A stretch of DNA of 52,808 nucleotides from Vallitalea sp. (GCF_025211055.1 NZ_JAOARO010000033.1:1-52808); one strand, 5' to 3'; positions 27,525 to 35,880 are shown, counted from the stretch's first letter. Numbers and translations are program-made. The notes: generated by a model from the letters alone, not told the origin.

Positions 27525-27560
27525 GAGGAGTTAGATCTAATATCATGAGTCTAACTCCTC
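27525..27560. terminator. Bidirectional terminator overlapping the GGDEF gene 3' end
   Basis: GAGGAGTTAGA (27525-27535) is fully complementary to TCTAACTCCTC (27550-27560), followed by TTT. The right arm encodes the last codons of the minus-strand gene, so the hairpin overlaps coding sequence. Both converging genes share it. Confidence 0.8.
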
Positions 27561-29366
27561 TTTAATAATTTCAATGAATTTATCAACTATAAAAGGATCA
27601 AATTGTTTTCCAGCACATCGTTTTAGTTCATCTACGGCAGCTTCTCTGGAGATAGTATCTTTATATGGGTTATTGGTGATCATTGCTGTATAACTTTCTA
27701 CAATGGAAAATATACGGCATTCCAAAGGTATGTTATTACCCTTGATATTAAGGGGATATCCCTCACCATTCCACCACTCATGATGCTTTAATATTAAATC
27801 AGCAATATGAAAAAGGTTAGGTATTGATAATGATATTTTATACCCTACTTCGCTATGTCTTTTGATAATATTCAATTCCTCTGTTGTTAAAGGTTCTGTT
27901 TTATATAAAATTTTATTAGGTATACTTACTTGACCTAGGTCATGGAAGTTTACAAATAATTTGAGATGGTCAAGGTTATGTTCAGGATAATTTACGGCTT
28001 TTGCAAGTTTAACAACGTTATCTAGTAGAAACTGCTTGGTATCTTCATTTTTATATTCTTTGCTGGATAAGGATTTTATTAGTCCTTGAACAATATTATT
28101 TCTGTTTTTTATCCCTTGTAACAATTTTTCGTGATACATATTATTGTCAGCTGCAATGAATATAGTTTCCATATCTGTATCTATGGTTTCTCTTAAGCTA
28201 TAACCAATTGAAAAACTAAGAGGTAATTTTGGATTGGACAAGTTATAGCGCTCTAATCCTTCTAGTAATGTTGTTTTGTATTTTTCAAGCAAGGATTTAC
28301 TACAATTAGGAAAGAATATAGCAAATTCATCTCCACCAATTCTACAGGCTTCTTCATAACTACTAAGAGGAGATTGAATAATATTGGCAGATTCTTTTAT
28401 TATAGTATCACCAAATGAATGCCCCAGGGTATCGTTAACTAGCTTCAGACTGTTGAGGTCGCATATAACCAACCCCATTGGTAAAAACGCAGGATCATTA
28501 TAATACTCTAATTTATTCTCAAAATAAGCTCTATTGAATAGGCCTGTCAAAGGGTCGTAGACGTTAAGATACTCAAGTTTATTTTTTATAGATATTTTTT
28601 CGGATATATCTCTAGCAAGGCACATCACATGGTTATTAATATCTGGATAGATTCTAATTATAAAATAATAATTTTTCTTATTAATCAGGATGTTTGTTTT
28701 AAAAGAGCTAGGATTCTTAGTATGTAAAACTTTAACTAAGGTGGTTTTTAATTGTTTAGCAGTATCAATAGGGAACACTTCAAATATATTATGATTAATT
28801 AATTTATGAGGATCAATATCGATTTCTTTGGTCAAACCACAATTAAAGTAAGTAATATCACCTTTTTTATTAATTCTTATTAATATATCTGGAGTATTAT
28901 TGACAAGTATATTGTATTTTAGTTTTGAAACTTCTAATTCTTGTTGGAGATTATTGACATGTGTTATATTTTTGAGAGTTATCATTAAGTAATTATTATT
29001 AGAAAGAGTATTGAGTGTTACATCATATGTAGAGGTTTTGTTATTAGAATATGTAAAGTGATAATTACAATCATCAATTTTCTTGATAGAAGTTATGTTC
29101 TTATGTTGAAACAGCAATGACATATCTTTTGTATGTAAATCTTCTTTATGTAAGTTGAGTGCCGCCATAGCTGCTTTATTCATAAACAGCAGATAATTTG
29201 AATTATTTACAATTAGTATTCCGTAATCTATTTGCTGAATCATTTCTACTAACAAAGGATTATCAAAAAAACTATCCTCAGATTTGTCATAGGTTTTTTC
29301 ACTATTCAATTTTTGGGTATGAGATAATATAAAAGATATAAATTCATTTATATTTGCAGTATTCAT
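27543..29366 (-). CDS. PAS-PAS-GGDEF-HD-GYP cyclic-di-GMP protein
   Basis: A 607-residue cytoplasmic signalling protein. Two PAS-like regions (about 40-140 and 150-255) precede a GGDEF domain with an intact signature at 344-348 (RIGGDEFAIF) and DPLTGLFNR at 271-279, so it can probably make cyclic di-GMP. The residues five before GGDEF are not RxxD, so product inhibition through an I-site is unlikely. The C-terminal HD-GYP domain has His475-Asp476, His528-His529 and GYP at 536-538, but the upstream His of the usual metal site seems replaced (EDTKQ near 441-445). It has no membrane segment. AAGGGGA precedes the start; it is divergent from ppk. Confidence 0.88.
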   Translation of the reverse strand: MNTANINEFISFILSHTQKLNSEKTYDKSEDSFFDNPLLVEMIQQIDYGILIVNNSNYLLFMNKAAMAALNLHKEDLHTKDMSLLFQHKNITSIKKIDDCNYHFTYSNNKTSTYDVTLNTLSNNNYLMITLKNITHVNNLQQELEVSKLKYNILVNNTPDILIRINKKGDITYFNCGLTKEIDIDPHKLINHNIFEVFPIDTAKQLKTTLVKVLHTKNPSSFKTNILINKKNYYFIIRIYPDINNHVMCLARDISEKISIKNKLEYLNVYDPLTGLFNRAYFENKLEYYNDPAFLPMGLVICDLNSLKLVNDTLGHSFGDTIIKESANIIQSPLSSYEEACRIGGDEFAIFFPNCSKSLLEKYKTTLLEGLERYNLSNPKLPLSFSIGYSLRETIDTDMETIFIAADNNMYHEKLLQGIKNRNNIVQGLIKSLSSKEYKNEDTKQFLLDNVVKLAKAVNYPEHNLDHLKLFVNFHDLGQVSIPNKILYKTEPLTTEELNIIKRHSEVGYKISLSIPNLFHIADLILKHHEWWNGEGYPLNIKGNNIPLECRIFSIVESYTAMITNNPYKDTISREAAVDELKRCAGKQFDPFIVDKFIEIIKEELDS

Positions 29367-29435
29367 AATAAAGTCCCCTTAAGATATATATTATAGATAA
29401 AATATTTTTTAACCCATAAAAAATATTATAAATTC

Positions 29436-29444
29436 ATTATATCA
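29436..29444 (-). promoter_or_regulatory. Extended -10 promoter of the GGDEF gene
   Basis: The minus strand reads TGATATAAT, an extended -10 element about 70 bp before the start codon. No convincing -35 is present. Confidence 0.4.
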
Positions 29445-29478
29445 TATAATAGAGAAAAATAAATATAAATTACAGAAC

Positions 29479-29505
29479 TTGCAAAGGAAAATAATATGGT
29501 ATAAT
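29479..29505 (+). promoter_or_regulatory. Distal ppk promoter candidate
   Basis: TTGCAA (29479-29484), 15-bp spacer, TGG-TATAAT (-10 at 29500-29505). The spacer is short but the extended -10 compensates. It is followed at once by two tandem AATAACATAT units, which are spaced one helical turn and could be an operator. Confidence 0.4.
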
Positions 29506-29657
29506 TAATAACATATAATAACATATAACAATAAAATATAATAGATATATAGAACTAAATAAATGCTAAATAAATGTTATAGAGCTAGCAATTATTAAGT
29601 TCCATATGTATAGATATTTAATTAATTAATTGGAGATAATATCAATGAATTGATGTA

Positions 29658-29686
29658 TAAACATTTTTTGTATAAGAAGGTATAAT
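29658..29686 (+). promoter_or_regulatory. Proximal ppk promoter
   Basis: TAAACA (29658-29663), 17-bp spacer, TATAAT (29681-29686). The implied leader is short, about 28 nt, ending in the AAGGGGATG ribosome binding site. Confidence 0.5.
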
Positions 29687-29720
29687 TAATAAATATATAT
29701 TTGAAGGGGATGTAAGTAGT

Positions 29721-31838
29721 ATGATAGAAAATACATTTGATAATCCTTTATATTTTGAAAATAGAGAACTAAGTTGGTTGGAATTTAACCAGAGAGTACT
29801 TGATGAGGCTAAGAACTCAGATAATCCACTATTTGAGAGGTTAAAATTCATGTCTATAGTCAGCTCTAATCTAGATGAGTTCATAATGGTTAGATTAGCT
29901 TCTTTGAAGGAGCAATTGAATATGGGAATCAATAAACCTGATATAGCTGGGCTTACACAAAAACAACAGATTAAAAAGATTTCTGTAAAAACTCATAAAT
30001 TGGTTGATGAACAATACAGCCATTATAAAAGATCAATTGTTCCTCTGTTGAAAACAAAAGGTGTTAATCTTATACATACAAAAGATTTAAACGAAAATCA
30101 GAAGAACTATCTTGAAGAGTATTTTACAGAGGTTATATATCCTGTACTTACGCCTCTGGCAGTTGATTCTAGTAGGCCGTTTCCTTTGATTCTTAATAAG
30201 AGTTTGAATTTGGCTATTTTAATAAAAAGAAATGGAGAAGAGGTATTTGCTACTGTTCAGGTTCCAGCTGTGTTGTCAAGATTTATAGAGATACCTAATA
30301 ATAGTAATAAGCATACTGATTTTATACTCTTAGAAGATGTAATGAAATTATTTATGCAGAGATTGTTTGTAGGGTTTAAGGTAATATGCACTTATCCTTA
30401 TAGAATAACAAGGAATGCTGACTTGACGATAGATGAAGAGGATACACAAGATTTATTGATAGAAATTGAAAAATCTGTTAAAAAAAGAAAATGGGGAGAA
30501 GCCATAAGATTAGAAGTAGCTTATGACATGGATGAAAGACTGATTAATATCTTGAAGGAATCTCTATCAATCAATAATAAGGATATATATTATATTAATG
30601 GTCCTTTAGACCTGACATTCTTAATGAAATTATATGATTTAAAAGGATTCGATCATCTAAAATATGATAGGTATAATCCAAGTACTCCTTTGGATTTATT
30701 GGGAGAAGAAGATATATTTCATGTTATAAGGAAAAGAGATGTATTTTTACATCATCCTTATGAATCTTTTACACCAGTAGTTTCGTTAGTTAAAAGGGCG
30801 GCTAGAGATGATAAAGTATTAGCTATAAAACAAACGCTATATAGAGTAAGTGGAGAATCTCCAATAATTAAAGCATTAGCTGAAGCGGCTGAATCTGGTA
30901 AGCAGGTAACTGTATTGGTTGAGTTGAAAGCTAGGTTTGATGAAGAGAATAATATACAATGGGCAAGAAGATTAGAAAAATCTGGATGTCATGTTATATA
31001 TGGATTAGTTGGTCTAAAGACTCATTGTAAGATTACTCTTATTGTAAGGATGGAAGAGGATGGAATAAGAAGATATGTACATCTTGGTACAGGTAATTAC
31101 AATGATATCACTGCTAAGTTATATACAGATATGGGGATACTCACATGTAATGAAAAGATAGGTGCAGATACTTCTGCTGTTTTTAACACACTTTCTGGAT
31201 ATTCTGAACCTCCAAAGCTTAATAAATTGACTATGGCACCCACTGGGCTTAGGAAAAAATTTATGATGCTTATTGAGAGGGAAGAGAATAATGCTATATT
31301 AGGTAAAAAGGCTAAGATTATAGTTAAGATGAATTCTATATGTGACCCGGGTATCATGAAAGCTCTATACAAAGCTTCTTCTGCTGGAGTAGAGATTGAA
31401 CTGATAGTTAGGGGGATTTGTGGAATTATTCCTTGTATAGAGGGTGTTAGTAATAATATTACTGTTAGAAGTATAGTTGGTAGATATTTGGAGCATAGTA
31501 GGATATTTTATTTTTATAATGATAAGGATGAGGAGATTTATTTATCTAGTGCGGATTGGATGCCTAGGAATCTTAATAGAAGAGTAGAATTGATATTTCC
31601 TATAGAGGATCAGAGGATTAAGCAGAGGATTATTGATATTCTAAAGATTATGTTAAAAGATAATGTGAAGGCTAAGACCAAGAATAGAGAGGGGGAATAT
31701 CTTAAGATTAATAAGAAAGGGAAGAAGGTAATTAATTCACAGGAATATTTTTCAAAGCTTGCTCAGAATATTATGAAAGAGTATACGGTGGAGAAGGAGC
31801 ATGATATATTTATTCCTATAAAGAAGAATCATAAGTAA
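29721..31838 (+). CDS. ppk1: Polyphosphate kinase 1
   Basis: A 705-residue PPK1 that reversibly polymerises the gamma phosphate of ATP into polyphosphate. The N-terminal domain begins with NRELSWLEFNQRVL and SSNLDEFIMVR. The catalytic half has phospholipase-D-like folds. The phosphohistidine is His435 in LKTHCKITL, the same number as in the E. coli enzyme. VHLGTGNYND and the second-site LSSADWMPRN are also typical. Length is standard. No exopolyphosphatase gene adjoins it. It is divergent from a cyclic-di-GMP enzyme, which suggests but does not show linked stress control. Confidence 0.96.
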   Translation: MIENTFDNPLYFENRELSWLEFNQRVLDEAKNSDNPLFERLKFMSIVSSNLDEFIMVRLASLKEQLNMGINKPDIAGLTQKQQIKKISVKTHKLVDEQYSHYKRSIVPLLKTKGVNLIHTKDLNENQKNYLEEYFTEVIYPVLTPLAVDSSRPFPLILNKSLNLAILIKRNGEEVFATVQVPAVLSRFIEIPNNSNKHTDFILLEDVMKLFMQRLFVGFKVICTYPYRITRNADLTIDEEDTQDLLIEIEKSVKKRKWGEAIRLEVAYDMDERLINILKESLSINNKDIYYINGPLDLTFLMKLYDLKGFDHLKYDRYNPSTPLDLLGEEDIFHVIRKRDVFLHHPYESFTPVVSLVKRAARDDKVLAIKQTLYRVSGESPIIKALAEAAESGKQVTVLVELKARFDEENNIQWARRLEKSGCHVIYGLVGLKTHCKITLIVRMEEDGIRRYVHLGTGNYNDITAKLYTDMGILTCNEKIGADTSAVFNTLSGYSEPPKLNKLTMAPTGLRKKFMMLIEREENNAILGKKAKIIVKMNSICDPGIMKALYKASSAGVEIELIVRGICGIIPCIEGVSNNITVRSIVGRYLEHSRIFYFYNDKDEEIYLSSADWMPRNLNRRVELIFPIEDQRIKQRIIDILKIMLKDNVKAKTKNREGEYLKINKKGKKVINSQEYFSKLAQNIMKEYTVEKEHDIFIPIKKNHK

Positions 31839-31951
31839 ATTAAAAAGATATAAGTTTAGGTATTCGTGGACAACGGTAGTAAAAAAACATATATATTGAT
31901 AATAACTCTCGTTACAGGTTGCTTTATCTGGTTGAAAGGAAGTATTTATAC

Positions 31952-31980
31952 TTGACAAATTGGATTAATACAAATAGAAT
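31952..31980 (+). promoter_or_regulatory. argF promoter
   Basis: Consensus TTGACA (31952-31957), 17-bp spacer, TAGAAT (31975-31980), about 45 bp before argF. Confidence 0.75.
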
Positions 31981-31995
31981 AATAATTAACCAAGA

Positions 31996-32009
31996 TGAAT
32001 AATTATGCA
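31996..32009 (+). promoter_or_regulatory. ARG box (ArgR operator) at argF
   Basis: TGAATAATTATGCA fits the ArgR/AhrC consensus TGNATWWWWATNCA at every position. It lies just downstream of the -10 element and overlaps the transcript start region, a repressing position. Confidence 0.65.
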
Positions 32010-32024
32010 TAAAGGAGAGATACT

Positions 32025-32960
32025 ATGGCAGTTAATTTAAAAGGAAAAAGCTTATTGACTTTGAAGAATTTTAACAAAGCTGAAATTGAATATTTATTAA
32101 ATCTAGCAGGAGATTTGAAGCAAAAGAAGAGAATGGGTATTATCGGAGAAGGTTTAAAAGGGAAAAATATAGCTTTAATATTCGAGAAGCCTTCTACAAG
32201 AACAAGATGTGCTTTTACTGTAGCTTGTACAGATGAAGGAGGGCATCCTGAGTATCTAGGTAAGAACGATATACAATTAGGTTATAAAGAATCCGTTGAA
32301 GATACTGCAAGAGTATTAGGAAGATTATTTGATGGAATTGAATTCAGAGGTTTTTCACAAGAACATGTAGAAAAATTAGCCAAGTACAGCGGTGTTCCAG
32401 TATGGAATGGATTGACTGATGATTACCATCCAACTCAGATATTAGCCGATTTATTAACTATAAAAGAGAAATTTGGAAAGCTGGAAGGGCTTAATTTTGT
32501 CTATGTAGGTGATGGACGTAACAATATGGCTAACAGTCTAATGATTGGATGCAGCAAGATGGGAATGAATTTCACATTAATTGCTCCTAAACAGTTATGG
32601 CCTGTAGACCAGTTAATAGATGAATGCAAAGCCTTTGCAAAAAAATCAGGAAGTATAATAAACATATCAGACGATACCGAGGAAGTAGCGCAAGCGGATA
32701 TCATTTATACAGATGTATGGTGCTCAATGGGCGAAGAGACCAAAGCCGCCGAAAGAATCAAATTATTAAAACCATATCAAGTAAATAAAGAACTTCTAAC
32801 TAAAACCAATAAAAACGACACAATATGTATGCATTGCCTACCAGCAGTAAAAGGCAACGAGATAACAGAAGAAATTTTTGAACAATATTCACAAGTAATA
32901 TTCGACGAAGCTGAAAATAGGATGCACACCATAAAAGCTGTTATGGTCGGAACAATATAG
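32025..32960 (+). CDS. argF: Ornithine carbamoyltransferase
   Basis: A 311-residue cytoplasmic enzyme joining carbamoyl phosphate and ornithine to give citrulline in arginine synthesis. The carbamoyl-phosphate motif STRTR lies in [11 protein letters not shown] near 50-60, [10 protein letters not shown] near 130, and the ornithine loop motif HCLPA near 269. Length is normal. AAAGGAGAG lies before the ATG. It stands alone between its own promoter with an ARG box and a terminator, consistent with a biosynthetic, arginine-repressed gene rather than an arginine-deiminase (arc) operon copy. Confidence 0.95.
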   Translation: MAVNLKGKSLLTLKNFNKAEIEYLLNLAGDLKQKKRMGIIGEGLKGKNIALIFEKPSTRTRCAFTVACTDEGGHPEYLGKNDIQLGYKESVEDTARVLGRLFDGIEFRGFSQEHVEKLAKYSGVPVWNGLTDDYHPTQILADLLTIKEKFGKLEGLNFVYVGDGRNNMANSLMIGCSKMGMNFTLIAPKQLWPVDQLIDECKAFAKKSGSIINISDDTEEVAQADIIYTDVWCSMGEETKAAERIKLLKPYQVNKELLTKTNKNDTICMHCLPAVKGNEITEEIFEQYSQVIFDEAENRMHTIKAVMVGTI

Positions 32961-32970
32961 GTATTAATAG

Positions 32971-32996
32971 GACAGTGGTATATTCACTGTCTTTTT
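32971..32996 (+). terminator. argF terminator
   Basis: GACAGTG (32971-32977) pairs with CACTGTC (32985-32991) around a 7-nt loop, followed by TTTTT. Confidence 0.85.
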
Positions 32997-33054
32997 CTTA
33001 ATCCTTTTCCATTATATTCAAGATTTAAAATAGCCAATAGTTATATCAATTAGA

Positions 33055-33231
33055 AGAAAAAATGTTTTGTGATTATACATACGGAAATTTCAAAGCAAAA
33101 TAGTATATGTATATGTGGAGTAGTGAGGCAGGACGCCGAACCCAGCTTTTTGCTCAGGACGAGCAAGTTGCTGGCGTAACATATACATATACTATTTTGC
33201 AAAAGCCAAGTCCGAACAAAACATTTTTTCT
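33055..33231. repeat. 177-bp compound palindromic element, MITE-like
   Basis: Outer 16-bp perfect inverted repeats (33055-33070 and 33216-33231) enclose inner 22-bp perfect inverted repeats (33095-33116 and 33179-33200). These enclose a 62-bp core of about 58% G+C. The core holds a symmetric hairpin: CCAGC/GCTGG (33142-33146, 33170-33174) and TTGCTC/GAGCAA (33150-33155, 33161-33166). No target-site duplication or transposase was seen. It fills most of the 387-bp argF-birA gap. A 60-codon reading frame across it is almost certainly not a gene. Confidence 0.7.
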
Positions 33232-33285
33232 GACTTACCTGCAAGTTAATTCTAACATTAAACGAAACTTAAAAATTCATTACAA

Positions 33286-33315
33286 TTGACACTATTTATT
33301 TCATTCTGATATAAT
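33286..33315 (+). promoter_or_regulatory. birA promoter
   Basis: TTGACA (33286-33291), 18-bp spacer ending TGA, TATAAT (33310-33315): consensus hexamers with an extended -10, 32 bp before birA. Confidence 0.8.
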
Positions 33316-33347
33316 ACATAAAAAAGAATGTAAGTAGGGAATACACT

Positions 33348-34328
33348 ATGAAAGAGAAAACAATACAATTACTGAATGAAGCTGATGACTACATTTCAGG
33401 TGAAGAAATAAGCAAACAACTAGGAGTCTCCAGAACGGCTATATGGAAAGTTATTAATCGTCTAAAAGAAGAAGGTTATGAAATCGAATCCGTTACGAGA
33501 AAAGGCTATAGACTTCTATCATCTCCTGATATATTGAACAGCGAAGAATTACATTATAATCTTAATACAGAAATTATCGGTAATAAAATAATTAATTTTG
33601 ATAAACTGGACTCTACCAATCAACAGGCAAAAAAATTAGCCTTAGAAGGCGCAAGCAACGGAACAGTCATTATTGCTGAAGAACAAACAGCAGGTAAGGG
33701 TAGAAGAGGTAAGATGTGGGTTTCTCCACCTGGTACAGGCATATGGATGTCTGTTGTATTAAGACCTAGTGTAATGCCGGAAAATGCTTCAATGTTGACT
33801 TTGGTAGCAGGACTAGCAGTATGTAAGGCTGTAAGAGAGATAACCAACTTAGAAGCGTCAATCAAATGGCCTAATGACATTGTTGTGAACGGTAAAAAAA
33901 TATGCGGATTACTAACAGAAATGAACTCGGAAATAGACTTTATCAATTTTGTGGTAGTAGGAATAGGAATAAATGTCAATATAGAAAAATTTCCACCAGA
34001 ATTAGATAATATTGCAACTTCATTGATGATAGAAGGAAATCAATCCTATCAAAGGAAAAAACTTGTAAAAAGAACTCTAGAGATTTTTGAAGGCTACTAT
34101 AAAAAATATCTTGAAACAGAAGACTTAACTAAAATCATTGAGGAATATAATGAACACTGTATAAATATTGGCAGAAAAGTAAGAGTTACAGGAAGAAAAC
34201 AGGATATAACTGGTAATGTGAAATGTGTCACCAATAAAGGTGAACTCATAGTAACTGACCAGCAAGGAGAAGATATAGTAGTAACTTCAGGAGAAGTTTC
34301 TGTAAGAGGAATATATGGATACGTATAG
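33348..34328 (+). CDS. birA: Biotin-protein ligase and biotin repressor
   Basis: A 326-residue bifunctional BirA. The N-terminal winged helix (about 1-62, EEISKQLGVSRTAIWKVINRL) binds DNA, so it should also repress biotin genes with biotinyl-AMP as corepressor. The catalytic domain carries the ATP/biotin loop AGKGRRGKMWVSPPGTG near 107-123 and SIKWPNDIVVNGKKICG near 165. The C-terminal SH3-like domain is present (VTGRKQDITGNVKCVTNKG). Substrates are biotin carboxylase carrier domains. GTAGGGAAT precedes the start. It begins a likely operon with the two small genes downstream. Confidence 0.95.
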   Translation: MKEKTIQLLNEADDYISGEEISKQLGVSRTAIWKVINRLKEEGYEIESVTRKGYRLLSSPDILNSEELHYNLNTEIIGNKIINFDKLDSTNQQAKKLALEGASNGTVIIAEEQTAGKGRRGKMWVSPPGTGIWMSVVLRPSVMPENASMLTLVAGLAVCKAVREITNLEASIKWPNDIVVNGKKICGLLTEMNSEIDFINFVVVGIGINVNIEKFPPELDNIATSLMIEGNQSYQRKKLVKRTLEIFEGYYKKYLETEDLTKIIEEYNEHCINIGRKVRVTGRKQDITGNVKCVTNKGELIVTDQQGEDIVVTSGEVSVRGIYGYV

Positions 34329-34356
34329 AATATGATAATGAAAGGATTTGATAAAT

Positions 34357-34683
34357 ATGTTTGATGAAAGAGTAATATTATGTGTTTCCAATGCTTATAA
34401 TAAAAAGTATTATTTGAACGAAGACTTTGAACAGCTTCCACAACAGATAAAGGATGAACTTAAAATCTTATCTGTTTTATATACAGAAGATGTAGGTGGA
34501 ATCCTAACTATAGGATTTGAAGAAAGTGGTGACTTATTCTTAGAAGTAGAAGCCAATGAGAATGATTTATTATTTGATGAAATCGGCAGTGGTCTTAAGA
34601 TTAAACAGATGCAGACAGATAAACAGGAATTATGGGAATCCTTAGAAATGTTTTTCAGAGTATTTTATCTAGGAGAAGAATAA
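34357..34683 (+). CDS. Small acidic protein, DUF6145-like
   Basis: A 108-residue acidic soluble protein. It resembles the uncharacterised DUF6145 proteins of Lachnospirales, also found next to birA; this match is from memory. The visible core is ILCVSNAYNKKYYLNEDF and IKDELKILSVLYTEDVGGIL, followed by an acidic C-terminal half. A TTG at 34348 extends the frame, but AAAGGA (34341-34346) is only one base away from it and ten from the ATG at 34357, so the ATG is chosen. It lies 28 bp after birA. Function unknown. Confidence 0.75.
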   Translation: MFDERVILCVSNAYNKKYYLNEDFEQLPQQIKDELKILSVLYTEDVGGILTIGFEESGDLFLEVEANENDLLFDEIGSGLKIKQMQTDKQELWESLEMFFRVFYLGEE

Positions 34684-34714
34684 ATTAAATAATATAGAAG
34701 AGGAGAAAATAATT

Positions 34715-35020
34715 ATGATCCGTCACGTGGTAATGTTCAAATATCAAGAAGAAGCAGAAGGCAATGATAAGAAATATAATCTAAGCAAGACAAAAGAGTT
34801 ATTAGAAGAATTACAAGGTAAAGTAGAAGAAATAAAATATCTTCATGTAGGATTGAACGATAATGAAGCTGATAACAGTAATTATGATTTGGTTCTTACT
34901 GTAGATGTGGAATCAATATCAGATCTTAATGCATATCAGATCAATCCAGACCATGCTTTAGTAGGTAAGTTCATCAAAAAAGTTATAATGGATAGAGCTT
35001 GTGTTGACTATAAAATGTAA
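34715..35020 (+). CDS. Dabb (stress-responsive A/B barrel) domain protein
   Basis: A 101-residue single-domain protein of the Dabb ferredoxin-like barrel family. Visible motifs are IRHVVMFKYQEEA at the start, IKYLHVGLNDN near 46, YDLVLTVDVESISDLNAYQINPDH near 61-84 and a C terminus of VDYKM. Family members are small dimeric barrels, mostly without known enzymatic activity; some are upregulated by stress. AGAGGAGAAAA lies before the ATG. It follows the DUF6145-like gene by 31 bp. Confidence 0.85.
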   Translation: MIRHVVMFKYQEEAEGNDKKYNLSKTKELLEELQGKVEEIKYLHVGLNDNEADNSNYDLVLTVDVESISDLNAYQINPDHALVGKFIKKVIMDRACVDYKM

Positions 35021-35087
35021 TAATATAATTGGAGGATATAATTTGAGATAACAAATGATTAATTGATTTTAATAATCTAGGAACTAG

Positions 35088-35115
35088 TTGTTATTTGATA
35101 ATATTATGATATAAT
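35088..35115 (+). promoter_or_regulatory. Candidate promoter of the ECF S-component gene
   Basis: TTGTTA (35088-35093), 16-bp spacer ending TGA, TATAAT (35110-35115). It would give a leader of about 125 nt that contains the hairpin at 35152. Confidence 0.5.
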
Positions 35116-35151
35116 ATGATAGTATTTTATAGCTATATATGATTTAGTGTG

Positions 35152-35188
35152 CTTTGGTTAGATTAAGCCTTCTAACTAAAGTTTTATT
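35152..35188 (+). terminator. Terminator-like hairpin upstream of the ECF gene
   Basis: CTTTGGTTAGA (35152-35162) pairs with TCTAACTAAAG (35171-35181), with one G-T pair and an 8-nt loop, followed by TTTTATT. It could end the birA operon or act as an attenuator in the ECF leader. Confidence 0.6.
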
Positions 35189-35246
35189 AAATACAAAATA
35201 AAGAATGTCTTGTATCCTTAGGGAATGAGAACAGGAGGTTGGAACA

Positions 35247-35834
35247 ATGAAAAAAAGAGTAAGTACTAGGAAGCTTGTATTAGCTTCGGTAATGGTGGCT
35301 ATAACTATTATTCTAGCATATACACCACTAGGATTGATTCCGTTACCACCAATTAACCCAACGATATTACATATACCTACAATAATAATAGCTATTGTTG
35401 AAGGACCTATCATGGGTGTTGTAGTCGGTTTGGGATTCGGTGTAGCGACTTTGATTAAAGCATTTACTATGCCAGCATCACCATTAGACCCATTATTCAT
35501 GAATCCACTTATTTCAGTATTGCCAAGAATATTGATAGGGATTACAACTTATTATTCATATGCATTGATTAAATACCTGCTAGGTAAAACTAAAAAATCA
35601 GAATCAATAGCTATTGGTTTTGGTGCTGTTATTGGTAGTTTTACTAACACTATAGGTGTACTTGGTATGATATTCATAGTATACTCTGACTTTATAAAAG
35701 AAAAATTGGGCGTAGAGGCAAAAACGTTAGTATACTCTGTTGCTACTACAAGCGGTGTAGGAGAAGCTGTTCTCGCGGTCGCAGTATCCATAGGAGTAGT
35801 TTATTCCCTCAAAAAAGCTTTTTATAGAAAATAA
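35247..35834 (+). CDS. ECF transporter S component, probably pantothenate
   Basis: A 195-residue membrane protein with about six segments, typical of energy-coupling-factor substrate-binding subunits. It starts with the family motif STRKLVLASVMVAITIILAYT. The loop PLGLIPLPPINPTILHIPTIIIA, a GPIMGVVVGLGFG glycine segment and SVLPRILIGITTYY are typical of PanT-like S components. It lies just before coaX (pantothenate kinase), so pantothenate is the likely substrate (inference). The A/A'/T energy module is not in this window. ACAGGAGG precedes the start. Confidence 0.82.
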   Translation: MKKRVSTRKLVLASVMVAITIILAYTPLGLIPLPPINPTILHIPTIIIAIVEGPIMGVVVGLGFGVATLIKAFTMPASPLDPLFMNPLISVLPRILIGITTYYSYALIKYLLGKTKKSESIAIGFGAVIGSFTNTIGVLGMIFIVYSDFIKEKLGVEAKTLVYSVATTSGVGEAVLAVAVSIGVVYSLKKAFYRK

Positions 35835-35841
35835 ATATAAA

Positions 35842-35880
35842 AATAGTGGTGATAGCCTATCTAAGGTGATTACCACTATT
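35842..35880 (+). terminator. Hairpin between the ECF gene and coaX
   Basis: AATAGTGGTGAT (35842-35853) pairs with ATTACCACTATT (35869-35880) with one G-T pair and a 15-nt loop; only a weak T tract follows. It probably separates the two transcription units in part. Confidence 0.5.

Larger units (their letters stand above)
29367..29720. other. Divergent intergenic region, GGDEF gene / ppk
   Basis: A 354-bp AT-rich gap. It holds a minus-strand promoter (29436-29444), two plus-strand promoters that share the identical 14-mer GGTATAATTAATAA (29498-29511 and 29679-29692) and a tandem 10-bp repeat AATAACATAT at 29507-29526. No cyclic-di-GMP riboswitch was recognised. Confidence 0.5.

Noticed and set aside
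27491..27565. A 24-codon ORF after the flippase-like gene with a GAGGGTGA motif before its ATG
   Set aside because: Its 3' half consists of the bidirectional terminator, so it is probably fortuitous.
29367..29720. Possible cyclic-di-GMP riboswitch near the GGDEF gene
   Set aside because: No GEMM-I or GEMM-II core motifs were found.
33107..33289. A 60-codon reading frame across the nested palindrome
   Set aside because: It starts inside an inverted repeat arm, lacks a ribosome binding site, and its composition follows the palindrome; treated as part of the repeat element.
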